A DNA stretch of 64,000 bases from Streptomyces galbus (lineage in GTDB: Bacteria; Actinomycetota; Actinomycetes; Streptomycetales; Streptomycetaceae), in NCBI RefSeq assembly GCF_005280195.1, contig NZ_SZPR01000003.1, forward strand, positions 1 through 64,000, written 5' to 3'. The position numbers and the translations under genes are program-made. Positions 25,221 to 34,803 of this stretch are shown one piece after another (within the stretch, counting starts at the first letter, position 1; each line of letters opens with the position of its first letter). The notes beneath the pieces are model-generated. The model made no database searches and was not told where the DNA came from. It saw nothing but the letters and a program-made list of their open reading frames with translations.

Positions 25221-26156
25221 ATGCCAGCGAGCTATGCGTATCTCGGTCCCGAGGGCACCTTCACCGAAGTCGCCCTGCGCACGCTTCCCGAGGCGGCCAC
25301 CCGGCAGCTGATCCCGTACGTGTCGGTGCAGTCGGCGCTGGACGCCGTGCGCACCGGCGAGGCCGAGGCCGCGTTCGTGCCGATCGAGAACTCCGTCGAG
25401 GGCGGCATCACCACCACCCTGGACGAGCTGGTCGCGGGCAGCCCGCTGATGATCTACCGCGAGGTGCTGCTGTCGATCACCTTCGCGCTGCTGGTCCGGC
25501 CGGGCACGACGCTGTCCGACATCAAGACCGTCTCCGCCCACCCGGCCGCCCAGTCGCAGGTGCGGAACTGGCTGCGCGCCCACCTCCCCGACGCCGACTG
25601 GGAGTCCGCCGCCTCCAACGCGGACGCCGCCCGCCTGGTGCAGGAGGGCCGCTACGACGCCGCGTTCGCCGGTGAGTTCGCCGCCGCGCGCTACGGCCTG
25701 GAGGCGCTGGAGACCGGGATCCACGACTTCCCGGAGACCGCGCAGACCCGGTTCGTGCTGGTCGGCCGCCCGGCCCGGCCCGCCGCGCCGACCGGCGCCG
25801 ACAAGACCTCCGTGGTGCTGTGGCAGCGCGACGACCACCCCGGCGGGCTGCGCGACCTCCTCGGCGAGTTCGCCACCCGGGGCATCAACCTCATGCTGCT
25901 GCAGTCCCGCCCCACCGGGGCCGGCATCGGCAACTACTGCTTCTGCATCGACGCCGAGGGGCACATCTCCGACCGGCGGGTGGCGGAGGCGCTGACCGGG
26001 CTGAAGCGGATCTGCCTGGAAGTGCGTTTCCTCGGCTCGTACCCGCGGGCGGACCTCACGGCGGCCGAGGTCCGGCCGCCGCGTCCGGGCACCTCGGACG
26101 AGGAGTTCGCGTCGGCGGCGGACTGGGTGGCGCGCTGCCAGGACGGCCGTTTCTAG
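25221..26156 (+). CDS. pheA: Prephenate dehydratase
   Basis: 311 residues, ATG at 25221 after GTGAGG. The N-terminal PDT domain shows YLGPEGTFTEVAL, VPIENSVEGGITTTLDEL and the TRF motif (AQTRFVLVGRP). An ACT domain at about 195-275 (GGLRDLLGEFATRGINLMLL) should bind phenylalanine for feedback control; its usual ESRP is QSRP here. It converts prephenate to phenylpyruvate in phenylalanine synthesis. It is monofunctional, with no chorismate mutase domain. Confidence 0.95.
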   Translation: MPASYAYLGPEGTFTEVALRTLPEAATRQLIPYVSVQSALDAVRTGEAEAAFVPIENSVEGGITTTLDELVAGSPLMIYREVLLSITFALLVRPGTTLSDIKTVSAHPAAQSQVRNWLRAHLPDADWESAASNADAARLVQEGRYDAAFAGEFAAARYGLEALETGIHDFPETAQTRFVLVGRPARPAAPTGADKTSVVLWQRDDHPGGLRDLLGEFATRGINLMLLQSRPTGAGIGNYCFCIDAEGHISDRRVAEALTGLKRICLEVRFLGSYPRADLTAAEVRPPRPGTSDEEFASAADWVARCQDGRF

Positions 26157-26209
26157 CCGCTTCCAGCCGTTCCCGACCGTTCCCGGCCAGTAGTACGGCC
26201 ATATCGTCG

Positions 26210-26522
26210 TTGTCCACAGGAGTTATCCACAGCCTGCGTTCTCGACCTGGGGACAAGTCGACACGGGAGCGCGACCTGGTCGACAAATCGCCCTACAGAG
26301 CCGATGCCGGGCGTTCACCCCACAGGTCACCCCTCGTCCACTTGTTTTCGCCGCGCCCTCCGTTGGAGCGACCCTTTTCCACCCGAAAGTGGGGTCAGGA
26401 CCGGTTTGCGCGAGGAATGGACACCCGGGGAAACCGGACGCGTGATGATCAATTCGAATGTCCACAGATTGTCCTCACACCCTGTGGATAACTCTCTCCA
26501 GCGGACGGACTCCTGTGGACAA
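26210..26522. promoter_or_regulatory. DnaA-box cluster between pheA and serS
   Basis: Exact boxes are TTGTCCACA (26210-26218), TTATCCACA (26223-26231), the reverse of TTATCCACA (26483-26491) and of TTGTCCACA (26514-26522). One-mismatch boxes lie at 26248-26256 (minus), 26458-26466 and 26469-26477. TTGTCCACA is the preferred Streptomyces DnaA box. The 559-bp gap has no gene. Two facing groups about 230 bp apart suggest a DnaA-binding nucleoprotein site or titration site. Confidence 0.85.
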
Positions 26523-26715
26523 GGACCCCGCCAAGTCCCCGCTCCCGCAAGGAAATCCAGTCAACACCGGGCCCCCGGGCTAGCCCGTCCCAGGGAGCGG
26601 AGCACTTTCCCTTGACACGCTCCGCAATTCGCCCATAACGAACGTTGGGCCCCTTTTGGATCTTCTCGGAATGGTGGGTCGTGGGGCGCGAGCGCACACC
26701 GGTAGCCTGGAGCGC

Positions 26716-27993
26716 GTGATTGACCTTCGCCTGCTCCGTGAGGACCCCGACCGTGTGCGCGCCTCCCAGCGCGCCCGTGGAGAGGACGTCGCGCTCGTCG
26801 ACTCCCTCCTGTCTGCCGACGAGCGGCGCAGGTCGTCCGGCGTCCGCTTCGACGAGCTGCGCAACGAGCAGAAGTCGCTCGGCAAGCTGATCGGCAAGGC
26901 CTCGCCCGAGGAGAAGGCCGACCTGCTCAAGCGGGCCGAGCAGCTCAAGGCCGACGTCAAGTCCGCCGAGGCCGAGCGCGACGCCGCCGACACCGAGACC
27001 CAGCAGCTCCTGCTCCGGCTCGGCAACCTCGTCCACCCCGACGTGCCCGTCGGCGGCGAGGAGGACTTCGTCACCCTGGAGAAGCACGGCGAGATCCGCG
27101 ACTTCTCCGCCGAGGGCTTCGAGCCCAAGGACCACCTGGAGCTCGGGCAGCTCCTCGGCGCCATCGACGTCGAGCGCGGCGCGAAGGTCTCCGGCTCCCG
27201 CTTCTACTTCCTGACCGGTGTCGGCGCCCTGCTGGAGCTCGCCCTGGTCAACGCGGCGATCGCCCAGGCCACCGCGGCGGGCTTCACCCCGATGCTCACG
27301 CCGGCGCTGGTGCGCCCGCAGTCCATGGCCGGCACCGGCTTCCTCGGCCAGGCCGCGCAGGACGTCTACCACCTCGACAAGGACGACCTCTACCTGGTCG
27401 GCACCTCCGAGGTCCCCCTCGCCGCGTACCACATGGACGAGATCATCGACGCCGAGCGCCTGCCGCTGCGCTACGCCGGCTTCTCCCCCTGCTTCCGCCG
27501 CGAGGCCGGCTCGCACGGCAAGGACACCCGGGGCATCTTCCGCGTGCACCAGTTCGACAAGGTGGAGATGTTCTCCTACGTCGCCCCCGAGGACTCCCGG
27601 GCCGAGCACCAGCGCCTGCTGGACTGGGAGAAGCAGTGGCTGACCTCGCTGGAGCTGCCGTTCCGCGTGATCGACGTGGCCTCCGGTGACCTCGGCTCCT
27701 CCGCCGCCCGCAAGTACGACTGCGAGGCGTGGATCCCGACCCAGGGCAAGTACCGCGAGCTGACCTCCACCTCGGACTGCACCGAGTTCCAGTCCCGCCG
27801 GCTGTCGATCCGGGTCCGCGAGGGCAAGACCGTCCGCCCGCTGGCCACGCTGAACGGCACGCTGTGCGCCGTGCCGCGCACCATCGTGGCGATCCTGGAG
27901 AACCACCAGCAGGCCGACGGCTCCGTGCGGGTGCCCGAGGTGCTGCGCCCGTACCTCGGTGGCCGGGAGGTCCTGGAGCCGGTGGTTCGGTGA
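26716..27993 (+). CDS. serS: Seryl-tRNA synthetase
   Basis: 425 residues from GTG at 26716. The N-terminal coiled-coil arm (about 25-105) grips the tRNA-Ser long arm. Class II motif 2 is [18 protein letters not shown] and motif 3 includes [27 protein letters not shown] is the serine-binding region. Full length for the family. Its stop overlaps the next start (GTGA), so the HAD gene is translationally coupled. Confidence 0.97.
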   Translation: MIDLRLLREDPDRVRASQRARGEDVALVDSLLSADERRRSSGVRFDELRNEQKSLGKLIGKASPEEKADLLKRAEQLKADVKSAEAERDAADTETQQLLLRLGNLVHPDVPVGGEEDFVTLEKHGEIRDFSAEGFEPKDHLELGQLLGAIDVERGAKVSGSRFYFLTGVGALLELALVNAAIAQATAAGFTPMLTPALVRPQSMAGTGFLGQAAQDVYHLDKDDLYLVGTSEVPLAAYHMDEIIDAERLPLRYAGFSPCFRREAGSHGKDTRGIFRVHQFDKVEMFSYVAPEDSRAEHQRLLDWEKQWLTSLELPFRVIDVASGDLGSSAARKYDCEAWIPTQGKYRELTSTSDCTEFQSRRLSIRVREGKTVRPLATLNGTLCAVPRTIVAILENHQQADGSVRVPEVLRPYLGGREVLEPVVR

Positions 27994-28787
27994 GCTTCCC
28001 CTACGGGCTGGTCGCCACCGACCTCGACGGCACGCTGCTGCGGTCCGACGAGTCGATCTCGCAGCGCACGCGGGACGCGCTCGCCGCGGTCACCGCGGCG
28101 GGCGCCGCCCACATCGTCGTCACCGGCCGCGCCGTCCCCTGGACCCGGCACATCCTCGACGACCTGGGCTACGACGGTCTCGCCGTCTGCGGCCAGGGCG
28201 CGCAGGTCTACGACGCCGGGGCGCACCGGCTGCTGACCTCCGTGACCCTGGACCGGCAGCTCGCCGGGGTGGCCCTCGCCAAGATCGAGGCCGAGGTCGG
28301 CCCGCTGCACCTCGCGGCGAGCCGGGACGGGCTGGACGGCGAGGTCCTGGTCGGACCGGGCTACGCCCTGACCGGCGCGCTGCCGGCGACGCCGTTCACC
28401 GACGCGTCCGACCTGTGGTCCGCCCCCCTGAACAAGATCTACATACAGCACCCCGAGCTGTCCGACGACGAGCTGGCCGAGGCCGCCCGCCGGGCCGCGG
28501 GCGGGTTCGTGACGGTCGCGATGGCCGGCGCGGGCATCGTGGAGCTGCTGCCGCTGGGGCTGTCCAAGGCGACGGGGCTGTCCCTCGCCGCGCGCCGCCT
28601 CGGCATCAAGGCGGCGGGAACCCTCGCCTTCGGCGACATGCCGAACGACATCCCGATGTTCGCCTGGGCGGCGCGGGGTGTGGCGATGGCCAACGCCCAT
28701 GAGGAGCTCAAGGCCGTGGCCGACGAGGTGACGTCCTCCCACGAGGAGGACGGGATCGCGGTGGTGCTGGAGCGGTTGCTGGGCTGA
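27990..28787 (+). CDS. Cof-type HAD-superfamily phosphatase
   Basis: 265 residues from GTG at 27990, overlapping serS by 4 bp. HAD motif I is ATDLDGTLL, motif II IVVTGRA, motif III the Lys in LSKATGL, motif [14 protein letters not shown] type IIB cap sits between II and III. It probably dephosphorylates small sugar or nucleotide phosphates. It shares design with the gene at 36864. Confidence 0.92.
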   Translation: MSFPYGLVATDLDGTLLRSDESISQRTRDALAAVTAAGAAHIVVTGRAVPWTRHILDDLGYDGLAVCGQGAQVYDAGAHRLLTSVTLDRQLAGVALAKIEAEVGPLHLAASRDGLDGEVLVGPGYALTGALPATPFTDASDLWSAPLNKIYIQHPELSDDELAEAARRAAGGFVTVAMAGAGIVELLPLGLSKATGLSLAARRLGIKAAGTLAFGDMPNDIPMFAWAARGVAMANAHEELKAVADEVTSSHEEDGIAVVLERLLG

Positions 28788-28851
28788 CGGTCCCTCCGGG
28801 GGCGGGGCGGGCCACGTAGGCGCGCCCCGGGTTTCGGGGGTGCGGGTGCAT

Positions 28852-28881
28852 CGTGGCTGGTCGCGCAGTTCCCCGCGCCCC
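28852..28881. repeat. Intergenic sequence resembling a common Streptomyces repeat
   Basis: The stretch centred on GGTCGCGCAGTTCCCCGCGC is, from memory, found many times between genes in Streptomyces genomes. A whole-genome count would confirm it; only one copy is in this window. Confidence 0.4.
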
Positions 28882-28937
28882 TGGGTCGGGGGCGGGGACG
28901 CCCTCGCCGGGCCCCCGGCGTTTCTCTCATGCAAGAC

Positions 28938-28984
28938 AGGGGCGGCCCACGCGAACGAGTCGCGTGCTCGAAGCGGCCGCCCCT
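28938..28984. terminator. Nested hairpin terminator between convergent genes
   Basis: An outer 10-bp stem AGGGGCGGCC/GGCCGCCCCT encloses an inner ACGCGA/TCGCGT stem. It stands between the HAD gene and the last gene of the ABC operon. Confidence 0.7.
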
Positions 28985-29048
28985 GCGCGAACAGGGTCTC
29001 TCCGGGGCGTGTCGGACGCCACCGATTAAGACGGTGAGGGCCGCCCCG

Positions 29049-29768
29049 TCACTCCTCTCCGGCCAGAGTCAGCGTGCGCAGCTTCTGTCCGGCGTACCAG
29101 GTCGCCAGGACGGTCACCGCGACGAGCAGCACGGTCGCCGTCGTGAGGCCGACGTCGGAGGTCACCAGGTCGCCGCCGGCCACCTTGTGGGCGACGGCGA
29201 GCGACCACTGCTGCACGCTGAGCGTGCGCGCACCGGGCACCAGCGAGCCGAACAGCGCCTCCCACACCAGGGCGTAGACCAGCCCGAAGACCACCGCGTG
29301 CCGGGACACGGTGCCCAGCAGCAGGAACAGCGCGGCGTAGGCGATGGAGGAGACCAGGGCCGCGACCGTGTAGGCCACGGCGATCTGCTGGCCGTTGCCG
29401 TTGAGGATGAACCCGGCGACCAGCGTCGGCAGCGCCGAGAACACCATGGTCACCGCGATCGCCACGATCAGCTTGGTGAAGATGATCGTGGGCCGCTTGA
29501 GCGGCTTGGAGAGCAGGTAGACGACGGAGCCGTCGTCGATCTCGGGCCCGATCGCGCCCGTGCCCGCGATGACACCGATGATCGGGACCATCGTGGCGAG
29601 TGCGAGCCCGCCCAGCAGGTCCGACGCGGTCTGGTCGTCGGCGCCCGCGAGGGCCCGCACGACCACGGAGATCGCGACGAGCAGCAGGGGCAGGGCGCCG
29701 AGGATGAGGGCGCGCCGGCGGCCGAGCAGGGCACGGTAGGTGAGCCGGGCGACAGTGGGGTCGTACAT
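29049..29768 (-). CDS. ABC-2 type permease
   Basis: 239 residues, about six membrane helices, ATG at 29766-29768. An N-terminal cytoplasmic segment (TYRALLGRRRALILGALP) is typical of ABC-2 permeases of the GldF/NosY type. It is the last gene of the four-gene operon, 10 bp after the second ATPase, and should pair with it. Substrate unknown. Confidence 0.85.
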   Translation of the reverse strand: MYDPTVARLTYRALLGRRRALILGALPLLLVAISVVVRALAGADDQTASDLLGGLALATMVPIIGVIAGTGAIGPEIDDGSVVYLLSKPLKRPTIIFTKLIVAIAVTMVFSALPTLVAGFILNGNGQQIAVAYTVAALVSSIAYAALFLLLGTVSRHAVVFGLVYALVWEALFGSLVPGARTLSVQQWSLAVAHKVAGGDLVTSDVGLTTATVLLVAVTVLATWYAGQKLRTLTLAGEE

Positions 29769-29778
29769 CTTCGGCCTC

Positions 29779-30690
29779 CTACGCCGCGACCAGGTAAGAG
29801 AACACGGACTCGAGCGACTCGTCGGACGGCGAGACGGTCAGCAGCCGGATGCCGTGGTCGCGGGCGACCCTCGGCAGCAGCGCGGTGAAGCGGCCGAAGT
29901 CGACGGCCTGGATGCGCAGCGCCCCCTCGGTGACGTCCACCTCGATGCCGGACGTCGACGGGTCGGCGATCAGCGCGGCCGCGAGCGCGCGGTCGTCGCT
30001 GGAGCGCACCAGGTAGCGGTGGGGGCGGTCGGTCATCAGGCGGCGGATCTTGCGGAAGTCGCCGCTGGCCGCGTGCCGTCCGGCGACGACCACCTCGATG
30101 TGCCAGGCGAGCTGCTCGACCTCCTCGAGGATGTGCGAGGAGAACAGCACGGTGCGTCCCTCGTCGCCCATGCGCCGCAGCAGGTCCATGAGCTGCATGC
30201 GCTGGCGCGGGTCCATGCCGTTGAAGGGCTCGTCGAGCAGGAGCAGCGAGGGGTCGTGGACCAGGGCGCTGGCCATCTTCACGCGCTGGCGCATGCCCTT
30301 GGAGTACGTCGAGATCTTGCGGTCCTGGGCGTACTCCATCTCGACCGTGGCGAGCGCCCGCTGGGCGGCCTTGGCGCCCAGGCCGTGCAGTTCGGCGTTG
30401 GCGACGACGAACTCGCGGCCGGTGAGGAAGTCGTACATCGCCTCGCGCTCGGGGACGATGCCGATGTGCCGGTAGATCACCTCGTTGCGCCAGACCGGCT
30501 GTCCGTCGAGGGTGACGGTGCCGGTGGAGGGGGCGAGGAAGCCTCCCATCATGTTGATCAGGGTGGACTTGCCCGCGCCGTTGGGGCCGAGCAGCCCGGT
30601 GACGCCCGGGCCGATGGTCATGGTGATGTCGTTGACGGCGACCACGTTGCCGAACCAGCGGGAGACGTGGTCGATGGAGAGCGTGGTCAC
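29779..30690 (-). CDS. ABC transporter ATP-binding protein
   Basis: 303 residues from GTG at 30688-30690, overlapping the upstream permease stop (GTGA); much longer reading in this frame is shadow. Walker A GPNGAGKST, signature YSKGMRQRVKMASALVHDP, Walker B LLLLDEPFNGMDP and the H-loop SSHILEEV are present. The C-terminal 80 residues form a domain typical of ABC-2 exporter ATPases. It probably drives one of the two permeases. Confidence 0.92.
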   Translation of the reverse strand: MTTLSIDHVSRWFGNVVAVNDITMTIGPGVTGLLGPNGAGKSTLINMMGGFLAPSTGTVTLDGQPVWRNEVIYRHIGIVPEREAMYDFLTGREFVVANAELHGLGAKAAQRALATVEMEYAQDRKISTYSKGMRQRVKMASALVHDPSLLLLDEPFNGMDPRQRMQLMDLLRRMGDEGRTVLFSSHILEEVEQLAWHIEVVVAGRHAASGDFRKIRRLMTDRPHRYLVRSSDDRALAAALIADPSTSGIEVDVTEGALRIQAVDFGRFTALLPRVARDHGIRLLTVSPSDESLESVFSYLVAA

Positions 30691-31595
30691 AGTCCCACCT
30701 TCCGGTAGCGGCGCAGCAGGAGGCCGTAGCAGGCGGCGATCAGGCCGAGGACGACCAGGACGTACACCGCGCCCTCGCCGTGGGTGGGGCCGACCGCGCC
30801 GGGGAACGCCGAGGTCGCGCCGAGGAACGCGGACTGCACGCCGTCGATGAGCGTGACGGGCGAGAAGAGGCCGATCCAGGGGATGGCGCCGGTGCTGTTC
30901 TGCGCGTCGGCGATGGCCTGGAGGGTGGAGACGGCGCCGTAGGAGATGGTCAGGACGGCGATCACGGCGGCGATGCCGAAGCCGCGCCGCGGGGTCACCG
31001 AGGCGATCACCAGGCCGATGCCGGCGAACAGCAGGGAGAGCAGTGCCACGGACACGAGTCCCTGCCCGAATCCCTCGGTCTGGTCGGTGAAGTCCAGCTT
31101 GGCCAGCAGCGCGCCCACGTAGAGCACGAGCAGCGGGGCCGCGGTGAGGACGAACAGCGCCGAGGCCAGCGCCGCGTACTTGGCGCGCACGTAGTCGGCG
31201 GTCTCGATCGGCCGGGAGAAGTACAGCGGCACCGTCTTGAAGCGCAGGTCGCGCGAGACGGACTGGGGCGCCTGGGAGGCGACGTACAGGCTGATGACGG
31301 CCTGCATGATGATCGCGTAGCGCGTGTAGTCGACCGGCAGTTCCTTGGCCTTCGTGGCGACCGCGACGGCGACCATGATGGCCGCGGGCACGCACATCAC
31401 CACGAACAGCAGCATCGGCAGCACCTTGGACTTGACCGAGCGGCCGAGGCCGTAGGCACCGCGCAGCGACTGCGAGTACAGCGAGCGGGTCGCGTAGGAG
31501 CGGCCCAGGCGGGGGCCGTCGTAGGTGCGGTAGCCGATGTTGTGGATGCGGGTCTGGTCACCCGGGACGGCTGCCACGGGGTGCTCAGCTGACAT
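30687..31595 (-). CDS. ABC-2 type permease
   Basis: 302 residues, about six helices plus a 60-residue N-terminal cytoplasmic part (HNIGYRTYDGPRLGR). ATG at 31593-31595 overlaps the upstream ATPase gene by 11 bp. IETADYVRAKYAALASALFV is a usual ABC-2 coupling segment. Confidence 0.87.
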   Translation of the reverse strand: MSAEHPVAAVPGDQTRIHNIGYRTYDGPRLGRSYATRSLYSQSLRGAYGLGRSVKSKVLPMLLFVVMCVPAAIMVAVAVATKAKELPVDYTRYAIIMQAVISLYVASQAPQSVSRDLRFKTVPLYFSRPIETADYVRAKYAALASALFVLTAAPLLVLYVGALLAKLDFTDQTEGFGQGLVSVALLSLLFAGIGLVIASVTPRRGFGIAAVIAVLTISYGAVSTLQAIADAQNSTGAIPWIGLFSPVTLIDGVQSAFLGATSAFPGAVGPTHGEGAVYVLVVLGLIAACYGLLLRRYRKVGL

Positions 31596-32547
31596 GTCCG
31601 GCGGCCTCCTTCCTTTCCTCGTCGCTGCTGCGGAAGACCTCGGAGATGTGGTGCCGGCGCTGCTCCATGCGCACCAGTCCCAGGCCGAGGTCGGCCACCA
31701 CGTCGCGCACCAGGTCGTAGGTGTCCTCGCCCTGCGCCGTGAGGAGCAGGATGTGTCCGGCGCCCGGCAGGCCGCCGCCGTCCTCGACGGTCATCCCGCG
31801 CGCGTGCAGCGCCTCGCGCAGCGCACGCGTGCCGTCGGGGTGGTCGTCGGTGTCGGTGACCTCGACCGCGAGGGTGGTGGTGGTCTGCGTGAAGTCGGTG
31901 GTGGAGCTGGAGCGCAGCAGCTTGCCGCCGTCGACCACGACGACGTGGTCGCAGGTGCGCTCCAGTTCGCCGAGGAGGTGCGAGGTGACCAGGACCGAGA
32001 TGCCGAAGTCGGTGTGGATGCGGCGGATCAGCGCGAGCATGTCGTCGCGGCCGACCGGGTCGAGGCCGTTGGTCGGCTCGTCGAGGAAGACGAGCTGCGG
32101 GTCGTGCACCAGCGCCTGGGCGAGCTTCACGCGCTGCTTCATGCCGGTCGAGTAGCCGCCGATGGGGCGGTAGCGCTCCTCGTACAGACCGACGTGGCGC
32201 AGGGTGTCCGCGGTGCGCTCGCGCGCGGCGGCCGGCGGGAGCCCGGACATGCGCGCCATGTGGACGACGAACTCGGTGGCCGAGACGTCGGGCGGCAGGC
32301 AGTCGTGCTCCGGCATGTAGCCCACGCGCTCGCGGATGGTGGCGCCCCGCGTGGCGACGTCGAGGCCGAGGACCTCGGCGCGGCCCTCGGAGGCCGGCGA
32401 CAGACCCAGCAGGATCTTGATCAGGGTGGACTTGCCGGCGCCGTTGGCTCCGACGAGTCCGGTCACTCCGGCTCCGATGTCCACGGACAGCCGGTCGAGC
32501 GCGGTCACCCTGGGGAACCGCTTGCTCAGGCTTTCGGTCGCGATCAC
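31585..32547 (-). CDS. ABC transporter ATP-binding protein, first gene of operon
   Basis: 320 residues if GTG at 32545-32547 is used; GTGs at 32551-32553 and 32578-32580 are in frame, and none has a Shine-Dalgarno sequence. Walker A GANGAGKST, signature YSTGMKQRVKLAQALVHDP, Walker B LVFLDEPTNGLDPVG and SHLLGELE are intact. With the downstream genes it gives two ATPase-permease pairs of one transporter system. An inverted repeat sits over the start region. Confidence 0.9.
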   Translation of the reverse strand: MIATESLSKRFPRVTALDRLSVDIGAGVTGLVGANGAGKSTLIKILLGLSPASEGRAEVLGLDVATRGATIRERVGYMPEHDCLPPDVSATEFVVHMARMSGLPPAAARERTADTLRHVGLYEERYRPIGGYSTGMKQRVKLAQALVHDPQLVFLDEPTNGLDPVGRDDMLALIRRIHTDFGISVLVTSHLLGELERTCDHVVVVDGGKLLRSSSTTDFTQTTTTLAVEVTDTDDHPDGTRALREALHARGMTVEDGGGLPGAGHILLLTAQGEDTYDLVRDVVADLGLGLVRMEQRRHHISEVFRSSDEERKEAAGHVS

Positions 32548-32552
32548 AGTCA

Positions 32553-32581
32553 CGTGGTCCACGGTAGTGACGTGGACCACG
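32553..32581. promoter_or_regulatory. Inverted repeat at the start of the ABC operon
   Basis: CGTGGTCCACG (32553-32563), 7 nt, CGTGGACCACG (32571-32581): 11-bp arms, each itself nearly palindromic. If the true start is at 32547 this lies just upstream and would suit a dimeric repressor. Confidence 0.5.
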
Positions 32582-32817
32582 CGGGTCGTCAGACCGGAGA
32601 GCCGTCTTCGGATCAGACCTCAGGTGTACGGGGCCCGTAGGGGACCCCCTGCCTGAGAGGTACGGGAACCGGTCCGCGGCCCCTCGCGGGCTGTTCGCGG
32701 GCCCCGGCCCCACGCCCTATTGACGCTTTCTCTAACAAGTGCGAGATTCGCGAGGTCACGTCACGGGTACGCGGGCACGCCGAGCGGAACGGGCACGCCG
32801 GACAGAGGGGAAGCCAC

Positions 32818-34572
32818 ATGCTGGAGGGCGCGCGCGAGCGCCGGGTGCGGACCGGCGGGATCGAGCTGTGCGTGGCCGAACTCGGCGACGCGGACCGGCC
32901 GACGGTGGTCCTGGTGCACGGCTACCCGGACAGCAAGGAGGTCTGGTCGCAGGTCGCCGAGCGCCTCGCCGGCCGCTTCCACGTCGTGCTGTACGACGTG
33001 CGGGGCCACGGCGGCTCCACCGCGCCCAAGCCGCTGCGCGGGGGCTTCACGCTGGAGAAGCTGACGGACGACTTCCTGGCGGTCGTGGACGCGGTCAGCC
33101 CCGGCCGCCCCGTGCACCTGGTGGGCCACGACTGGGGCTCGGTGCAGTCCTGGGAGTTCGTGACGGTGCCGCGCACCGAGGGCCGCATCGCGTCCTTCAC
33201 GTCGATGTCGGGGCCGTCCCTGGACCACTTCGGCCACTGGATCGACGCGCGCGTGAAGCACCCGACGCCCCGGCGGATCGGCCAGCTCCTGGGCCAGGGG
33301 GCCAAGTCCTGGTACGTGTACCTGCTGCACACCCCGGTCGTGCCCGAACTCGCCTGGCGCGGACCGCTCGGCCGGCGCTGGCCGGCGGTCCTGCGGCGCC
33401 TGGAGAAGGTCCCCGGCGACGGCTACCCGACCCCGTCACTGCCGTCCGACGCGGCCCACGGCGCCTGGCTGTACCGCGACAACGTCCGCTCCCGGCTGCG
33501 CCGCCCGCGTCCCGACGCGTACGCGCACGTGCCGGTGCAGCTCATCACCCCGCTGGGTGACGCCTTCCTCTCACCGCGGCTCTACGACGCGTTGGAGCAG
33601 TGGGTGCCGCACCTGACCCGGCGCACCCTGCCCGACCGCCACTGGGTCCCGCGCACCCGCCCCGACCAACTGGCGGCGTGGATCACCGACTTCGTCACCT
33701 CGGTGGAGAGCGGCACACCCCGTCCCGCGCCGGGCAAGGGACCGTACGCCGAGCGCTTCGGGGGCCAACTGGTGCTGGTCACCGGGGCGGGCAGCGGCAT
33801 CGGCCAGGCCACGGCGTACGCCTTCGCCGAGGCGGGCGCCCGGGTGATCGCGGTGGACCGCGACGGTGAAAGCGCGGCGCGCACCGCCGAGATGAGCCGG
33901 CGGATCGGCGCTCCCGAGGCCTGGGCCGAGACGGTCGACGTCTCCGACGCCGAGGCGATGGAGAAGCTCGCGGAGAAGGTGCACTCCGAACTCGGCGTGC
34001 TGGACGTGCTGGTGAACAACGCCGGCATCGGGCTGTCGGGCTCCTTCTTCGACACCACGCCCGAGGACTGGCGCCGCGTCCTGGACGTCAACCTGTGGGG
34101 TGTGATCCACGGTTGCCGTCTGTTCGGCGCGCGGATGGCGGAGCGCGGACAGGGCGGCCACATCGTGAACACGGCATCGGCCGCCGCCTACCTGCCCTCG
34201 CGCACGCTCCCGGCGTACAGCACCTCCAAGGCGGCGGTGCTGATGCTGAGCGAGTGCCTGCGGGCGGAGTTGGCGGAGCGGGGCATCGGCGTGAGCGCGA
34301 TCTGCCCGGGGATCGTCAGCACCGGGATCACCTCCACGGCGAGCTTCGTGGGCGTCGCGCCGGAGGAGCAGGACCGCCTGCGCGAGAACTCCACGCGCGC
34401 CTACGCCCGGCGCAACTACCCGGCGAGGAAGGTCGCCGACGCGGTGCTGCGTGCCGTGGCGCGCAACGAGGCGGTCGTCCCGGTGACGCCGGAGGCGAAA
34501 GGCGCGCGGGCCCTTTCCCGCTTCGCGCCGGGCCTGTTGAGGGCGGCGGCGCGCATCAAGCCGCGGATCTGA
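32818..34572 (+). CDS. Alpha/beta hydrolase - short-chain dehydrogenase fusion (EphD-like)
   Basis: 584 residues, ATG at 32818 behind AGAGGGGAAG. Residues 1-295 are an epoxide-hydrolase-type alpha/beta hydrolase: LVHGYPDSKEVW oxyanion loop, VGHDWGSVQSWEF with Asp as nucleophile, late His in LPDRHWVPRTRP. Residues 315-580 are a classical SDR: VTGAGSGIGQATAYAF, DVLVNNAGIG, then Tyr-x3-Lys in AYSTSKAAVLM. Mycobacterial EphD has the same fusion and acts on lipid epoxides. No lipid genes are adjacent, so the substrate is unknown. TTGACG (32720-32725) may be its -35 box. Confidence 0.93.
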   Translation: MLEGARERRVRTGGIELCVAELGDADRPTVVLVHGYPDSKEVWSQVAERLAGRFHVVLYDVRGHGGSTAPKPLRGGFTLEKLTDDFLAVVDAVSPGRPVHLVGHDWGSVQSWEFVTVPRTEGRIASFTSMSGPSLDHFGHWIDARVKHPTPRRIGQLLGQGAKSWYVYLLHTPVVPELAWRGPLGRRWPAVLRRLEKVPGDGYPTPSLPSDAAHGAWLYRDNVRSRLRRPRPDAYAHVPVQLITPLGDAFLSPRLYDALEQWVPHLTRRTLPDRHWVPRTRPDQLAAWITDFVTSVESGTPRPAPGKGPYAERFGGQLVLVTGAGSGIGQATAYAFAEAGARVIAVDRDGESAARTAEMSRRIGAPEAWAETVDVSDAEAMEKLAEKVHSELGVLDVLVNNAGIGLSGSFFDTTPEDWRRVLDVNLWGVIHGCRLFGARMAERGQGGHIVNTASAAAYLPSRTLPAYSTSKAAVLMLSECLRAELAERGIGVSAICPGIVSTGITSTASFVGVAPEEQDRLRENSTRAYARRNYPARKVADAVLRAVARNEAVVPVTPEAKGARALSRFAPGLLRAAARIKPRI

Positions 34573-34693
34573 GCGATTCGGCCAAGGGCACGACGCGCGA
34601 GGCGAGTTGAGCAGGGCAGTTGGCTGTAGGGCGAGTTGGGCTGAACGGCGGAGCAGCCCGGGAGTTGGCCAACCACTCGACCAGGGAGTCAAG

Positions 34694-34747
34694 TTGTCCA
34701 CAGTTTCGCCAACGATCCTGTGGATAACCATCGTTGGTTGTGGATCA
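34694..34747. promoter_or_regulatory. Second DnaA-box group upstream of kptA
   Basis: TTGTCCACA (34694-34702), reverse TTATCCACA (34719-34727) and the one-mismatch TGTGGATCA (34739-34747) lie in the 231-bp gap before kptA. Nothing else is seen in the gap. Confidence 0.7.
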
Positions 34748-34803
34748 AACATCTCACGCTAAAGAAAATGCGTGACGCGTGTCTCTCCCGCCATGCTGGA
34801 GGG

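Noticed and set aside
26656..26715. Upstream ATG for serS adding 20 residues
   Set aside because: The added residues do not resemble SerS N-termini, which begin at [11 protein letters not shown].
29779..31395. A 538-residue ABC protein
   Set aside because: Only the last 303 residues are real; the rest is out-of-frame reading of the upstream permease gene.
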